A stretch of 20,492 nucleotides of DNA from Pseudomonadota bacterium (lineage in GTDB: Bacteria > Pseudomonadota > Alphaproteobacteria > Rhizobiales > Phreatobacteraceae), in the NCBI GenBank assembly GCA_023416965.1, contig JAEZGJ010000235.1, positions 1 through 20,492 on the forward strand, given 5' to 3'. Below, piece after piece: positions 17,880-20,492 of this stretch. The position numbers were made by a program, and so were the translations under genes. The notes under the pieces are model-generated. The model was not told the DNA's origin and ran no database searches. It saw only the letters and a program-made list of their open reading frames with translations. Each line of letters starts with the position of its first letter. Position 1 is the stretch's first letter.

Positions 17880-18974
17880 TTACCGGAAGTGCTTCGACAG
17901 CTTGAGGCCCTGGGCCTGGTAGTTCGAGCCCAGCTGCCCGTAGAGGCTCTTCGGCCGCTCGGTCATGCGCTCGTAGACCAGCCGCGCCACGATCTGCCCG
18001 TGCTCGAGGATGAAGGGCACCTCGCGCGAGCGCACTTCCAGCACCGCCCGCGCGCCCTTGCCGCCCGCCGCCGCATGGCCGAAGCCGGGGTCGAAGAAGC
18101 CCGCGTAATGGGCGCGGAATTCGCCCACCAGTGGGTCGAAGGGCAGCATCTCCGCCGCATAGTCCGGCGGCACCACCACCGCTTCCTTCGAGGCGAGGAT
18201 GTAGAACTCGTCGGGGTCGAGGATCATCTCGCCCTTGCCGCGCTCCTGGATCGGCTCCCAGAAGTCGAGCACGTCATGGGCCGCCTTCCTGTCCACGTCG
18301 ATGACGCTGGAATGGCGCTTGGCGCGATATCCGAGCAGCCCGCCCCAGGCCTCGCCGAGGAGGTCGATGGTCACGGCGATGCCGACCGGCCCGACGACCG
18401 GCGTGCCCGTGTCCACCAGCCGCTCGGTCTCCTGCAGCACGTTGACCTCGTCGAGCGTCAGCTCTGCACGGCCGCGGCGGAAGCGGATCTGCGACAGGCG
18501 CGATCCCGCGCGCACGAGGATCGGGAAGGTCTGCGGCGAGACCTCCAGATAGAGCGGTCCCTCGTAGTCGCCGGGGATCGTGTCGAAGGCCTGGGCGCGG
18601 TCGAGGATGACGCGGGTGAAGACGTCGAGCCGGCCGGTGGAGCTCTTCGGATTGGCGGTGGCGGAAATGCCGCCGCGGAGCGCCAGCCCCTCCATCAACT
18701 CGACGAGATAGACGCAGCCCGTCTCCAGCACGGCGCCGCGGGTGAGGTCGATCTCGTGCAGCGCCACCGATTGCAGCCGGTCGGCCACCGTCGTGTTCGG
18801 GCCGGGCAGAAAGCTCGCGCGGATGCGGTAGGCGCGGGTGCCGAGCCGGAGGTCGAGGGAGGCCGGCTGCACCTGGTCGACGTCGAGGGCGCGCGCGATG
18901 CGGATCTGGCCCCGCGCCACCAGGTCCTCGATCGCCTGCGCCGGCAGAATGCCCTGAACCGTCTCGTCCTGCAT
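17880..18974 (-). CDS. dcd: 2'-deoxycytidine 5'-triphosphate deaminase, long two-domain form
   Basis: A 364-residue protein, about twice the length of E. coli Dcd (193). It looks like two dUTPase-fold halves. The N-terminal half (about 8-170) has QPASLDLRLG (36-45), NPKSSTGR (108-115) and GPLYLEVS (139-146), where E144 aligns with the catalytic Glu of Dcd. The second half (about 195-364) has the similar pattern FDPLVGEFRAHYAGFFDPGFG and ARAVLEVRSREVPFILEHGQ (309-328) but lacks the SSxxR motif. Dcd makes dUTP for thymidylate synthesis. Long forms are known in alphaproteobacteria. ATG at 18974 is preferred over an in-frame TTG at 18983; GGAG lies upstream. It is divergent from metZ, sharing a 241-bp control region. 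Confidence 0.93.
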   Translation of the reverse strand: MQDETVQGILPAQAIEDLVARGQIRIARALDVDQVQPASLDLRLGTRAYRIRASFLPGPNTTVADRLQSVALHEIDLTRGAVLETGCVYLVELMEGLALRGGISATANPKSSTGRLDVFTRVILDRAQAFDTIPGDYEGPLYLEVSPQTFPILVRAGSRLSQIRFRRGRAELTLDEVNVLQETERLVDTGTPVVGPVGIAVTIDLLGEAWGGLLGYRAKRHSSVIDVDRKAAHDVLDFWEPIQERGKGEMILDPDEFYILASKEAVVVPPDYAAEMLPFDPLVGEFRAHYAGFFDPGFGHAAAGGKGARAVLEVRSREVPFILEHGQIVARLVYERMTERPKSLYGQLGSNYQAQGLKLSKHFR

Positions 18975-18987
18975 GCGCCCCAACTCC

Positions 18988-19006
18988 GACGAACGAAACG
19001 TTCGTC
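18988..19006. promoter_or_regulatory. 19-bp operator-like palindrome between dcd and metZ
   Basis: GACGAACG (18988-18995) and CGTTCGTC (18999-19006) are exact inverted repeats around AAA. Another half-site-like ACGAAC follows at 19010-19015. The palindrome is 14 bp upstream of the dcd start codon, within its likely promoter or leader, and about 50-70 bp upstream of the predicted metZ transcription start. Perfect palindromes of this size and spacing resemble operators of TetR-type dimers. No regulator gene is adjacent. Confidence 0.5.
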
Positions 19007-19022
19007 AAAACGAACAAACCGC

Positions 19023-19051
19023 TTGACGCCCGCCTGCGGCCGCCCTACCAC
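19023..19051 (+). promoter_or_regulatory. Candidate metZ promoter
   Basis: TTGACG (19023-19028) matches five of six -35 bases; TACCAC (19046-19051) follows at 17 bp and is a weak -10. Transcription would begin near 19058, just before the first stem of the riboswitch, which is where SAM-II aptamers usually sit. Confidence 0.5.
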
Positions 19052-19062
19052 GCTCGCCACGA

Positions 19063-19118
19063 CGTGGAGATTTGGCCGGCCGGCTTGCGAACCACGCTAA
19101 ACAATTCGCTAAAAGGCC
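19063..19118 (+). promoter_or_regulatory. SAM-II riboswitch aptamer (metA motif, SAM_alpha)
   Basis: P1 is CGTGG (19063-19067) with CCACG (19092-19096). The loop carries GATTTGGCCGGCCGGCTTGC, the conserved stretch that lines the SAM pocket. After P1 comes CTAAACAATT and the conserved 3' strand CGCTAAAAGG (19107-19116) plus CC, whose GGCC can pair with GGCC in the P1 loop to close the pseudoknot. This matches the SAM-II class, known upstream of metA, metX and metZ in alphaproteobacteria. The base after the first P1 strand is A where U is usual, a small deviation. SAM binding should lower metZ expression. Confidence 0.9.
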
Positions 19119-19172
19119 GGGCGCACGGGATCAACCCGGCCTCGGCTTTTGCCAGGTCGGGTTCTGTTTTTT
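19115..19172 (+). terminator. SAM-controlled attenuator: antiterminator and intrinsic terminator before metZ
   Basis: Terminator: 19135-19146 pairs with 19151-19161 (CCCGGCCT and GGC with GCC, AGG and TCGGG, including one G-U pair and a bulged C at 19143) around TTTT, followed by TTCTGTTTTTT (19162-19172). Antiterminator: GGCCGGG (19115-19121) pairs exactly with CCCGGCC (19135-19141), destroying the terminator's 5' arm. The antiterminator uses the GGCC that the SAM-bound pseudoknot would hold. So high SAM should give termination and low SAM read-through. Confidence 0.82.
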
Positions 19173-19215
19173 CGGGGGACAAGTGTCCCGCCGCCGCGCC
19201 ACGAGGAGCGATGCG

Positions 19216-20442
19216 ATGAAGAAGCCCTTTGACCCCTCCCGCGTGCGGCCCGCCACCCGCCTCGTCCACGGCGGCACCATCCGGTCCGAATTCGGCGAGA
19301 CGTCGGAAGCCCTCTTCCTCACCCAGGGCCATGTCTACGACAGCGCCGAACAGGCCGAGGCCCGCTTCAAGGGTACCGATCCCGGCTTCATCTATGCCCG
19401 CTTCTCCAACCCGACGGTCCAGATGTTCGAGGACCGCATCGCCCTGCTCGAAGGCGCGGAGGCCGCCAAGGCCACCGCCACCGGCATGGCGGCGGTGAAC
19501 GCGGCCATGTTCGGCCAGCTCTCAGCCGGCGACCATGTGGTCGCGTGCAAGGCGCTGTTCGGCTCGTGCCGCTACATCATCGAGACGCTGCTGCCGCGCT
19601 TCGGCGTCCAGTCGACCCTCGTCGACGGCGCCGACCTTGCCCAGTGGGAGGCGGCGGTCCGCCCCAACACCAAGGTCTTCTTCCTCGAGAGCCCGACCAA
19701 TCCGACCCTTGAGGTCTATGACATCGCCGCCATCGTCGCCATCGCGAAGAAGACCGGCATCAAGGTGACCGTCGACAACGTCTTCGCCACGCCGATGATG
19801 CAGAGCCCGCTGACGCTCGGCGCCGACTGCGTCGTCTATTCCACCACCAAGCACATCGACGGCCAGGGCCGCTGCCTCGGCGGCGTCATCCTCGGCTCGA
19901 AGCAGTTCATCCAGGACAACGTCTACCAGTACCTGCGCCAGACAGGCCCGGCCATGAGCCCGTTCAACGCCTGGGTGGTGCTGAAGAGCCTGGAGACCCT
20001 GCCGCTGCGCGTCGAGCGCCAGACGGCGAGTGCGGCGAAGATCGCCGATGCGCTGGCCGAGCTGCCGGGCATCACGAAGGTCATCTATCCCGGCCGCAAG
20101 GACCATCCGCAATACGAGCTCGCCCGGCGGCAGATGCGCGGCGGCTCGACGCTGATCGCCTTCGAGGTCGAGGGCGGCAAGGCCGGCGCCTTCCGCGTCG
20201 CCAATGCGCTGAACATCATCAAGATTTCCAACAATCTCGGCGATTCCAAGAGCCTCATCACCCATCCGCCGACAACGACCCACGACCGCTTCACGCCGGC
20301 CGAGAAGCTGGAAATGGGTATCACCGACGGGCTGCTGCGCCTCTCCGTCGGCCTCGAGGACCCGGACGACCTGATCGAGGATCTCGCCCAGGCGCTGAAG
20401 ACACTGGAATGGCCGGCGGACGCCAAGATCGTGCGGATCTGA
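19216..20442 (+). CDS. metZ: O-succinylhomoserine sulfhydrylase
   Basis: A 408-residue PLP enzyme of the Cys/Met metabolism family that makes homocysteine from an O-acylhomoserine and sulfide. The PLP lysine is K212 in VVYSTTKHIDGQG, with D187 in VTVDNVF contacting the pyridine nitrogen. YARFSNPTVQMFEDRIALLEGAE (60-82) and the C-terminal SVGLEDPDDLIEDL are family hallmarks. QGR after HIDG and the overall pattern favour MetZ over MetB/MetC. ATG at 19216 follows GAGGAG (19203-19208); the open frame extends upstream to 19072, but that lies inside the riboswitch and is not translated sequence. Its leader holds a SAM-II attenuator, so the gene should be shut down when SAM is plentiful. Confidence 0.96.
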   Translation: MKKPFDPSRVRPATRLVHGGTIRSEFGETSEALFLTQGHVYDSAEQAEARFKGTDPGFIYARFSNPTVQMFEDRIALLEGAEAAKATATGMAAVNAAMFGQLSAGDHVVACKALFGSCRYIIETLLPRFGVQSTLVDGADLAQWEAAVRPNTKVFFLESPTNPTLEVYDIAAIVAIAKKTGIKVTVDNVFATPMMQSPLTLGADCVVYSTTKHIDGQGRCLGGVILGSKQFIQDNVYQYLRQTGPAMSPFNAWVVLKSLETLPLRVERQTASAAKIADALAELPGITKVIYPGRKDHPQYELARRQMRGGSTLIAFEVEGGKAGAFRVANALNIIKISNNLGDSKSLITHPPTTTHDRFTPAEKLEMGITDGLLRLSVGLEDPDDLIEDLAQALKTLEWPADAKIVRI

Positions 20443-20457
20443 TCCTCAACCCGTCTT

Positions 20458-20481
20458 CCCCCCCCCCCAGACCCCCCCCCG
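20458..20481. repeat. Two poly-C tracts at the window end
   Basis: C11 (20458-20468), then AGA, then C10 (20472-20481), 15 bp after the metZ stop. The tracts could be a true slippage-prone element or a sequencing or assembly error near a contig end. No terminator for metZ is visible before the window ends. Confidence 0.6.
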
Positions 20482-20492
20482 CCGCCACCGGG

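Noticed and set aside
18988..19015. LexA (SOS) box in front of dcd
   Set aside because: GAAC and GTTC occur, but no pair in direct orientation is separated by 7 bp as the alphaproteobacterial LexA box requires.
19072..19215. A 48-codon N-terminal extension of metZ
   Set aside because: It runs through the riboswitch and terminator. The ATG at 19216 has a strong Shine-Dalgarno and fits the family start.

Overview
The window is 20.5 kb of GC-rich, densely coding DNA from an alphaproteobacterium, most likely of the order Hyphomicrobiales (Rhizobiales). Four things point there. One is the conserved run miaB-phoH-ybeY-corC/hlyC-lnt-xre-metK-trmB. Another is the alphaproteobacterial SAM-II riboswitch in front of metZ. 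The others are the long two-domain form of dCTP deaminase, and DUF1194 and DUF2147 exported proteins. No mobile element, CRISPR array, rRNA or tRNA gene was found. The genus cannot be fixed from the sequence alone.

Layout. 1-134: palindromic and 30-bp tandem GC-rich repeats. 135-5443: a mixed-strand accessory stretch with a divergent SDR oxidoreductase (-), a secreted DUF1194/VWA-like protein (-), a histone-deacetylase-family amidohydrolase followed by xseB (+), a DUF2147 exported protein (-) and a methyl-accepting chemotaxis protein (-). 5444-5781: a 338-bp divergent gap with a likely miaB promoter and a 15-bp palindrome. 5782-11787: one tightly packed plus-strand block for tRNA modification, rRNA/RNA maturation and envelope lipoprotein maturation (miaB, phoH, ybeY, corC/hlyC, lnt). 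11788-12424: an autonomous xre regulator with its own promoter, an operator-like palindrome and a strong terminator. 12678-13943: metK with its own leader and terminator. 14091-16568: trmB followed closely by a FecCD-type permease and its ATPase. 16683-17858: an M20 amidohydrolase. 17880-18974 (-): long-form dCTP deaminase. 19216-20442: metZ.

The best regulatory find is in front of metZ. A promoter, a SAM-II aptamer, an antiterminator helix sharing bases with the aptamer's 3' end, an intrinsic terminator and a Shine-Dalgarno follow each other in about 190 bp. This makes a readable SAM-controlled transcription attenuator for methionine synthesis. The SAM synthetase gene metK lies 6.5 kb upstream, so the window holds both the enzyme that makes SAM and a gene switched by SAM. 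Other points to check are the SDR that has lost its catalytic Tyr and Lys, three perfect palindromes with 3-nt centres in regulatory gaps, the structured metK leader, and the join of trmB to an ABC transporter lacking a binding protein. I did not find evidence for a wholly new biological system.
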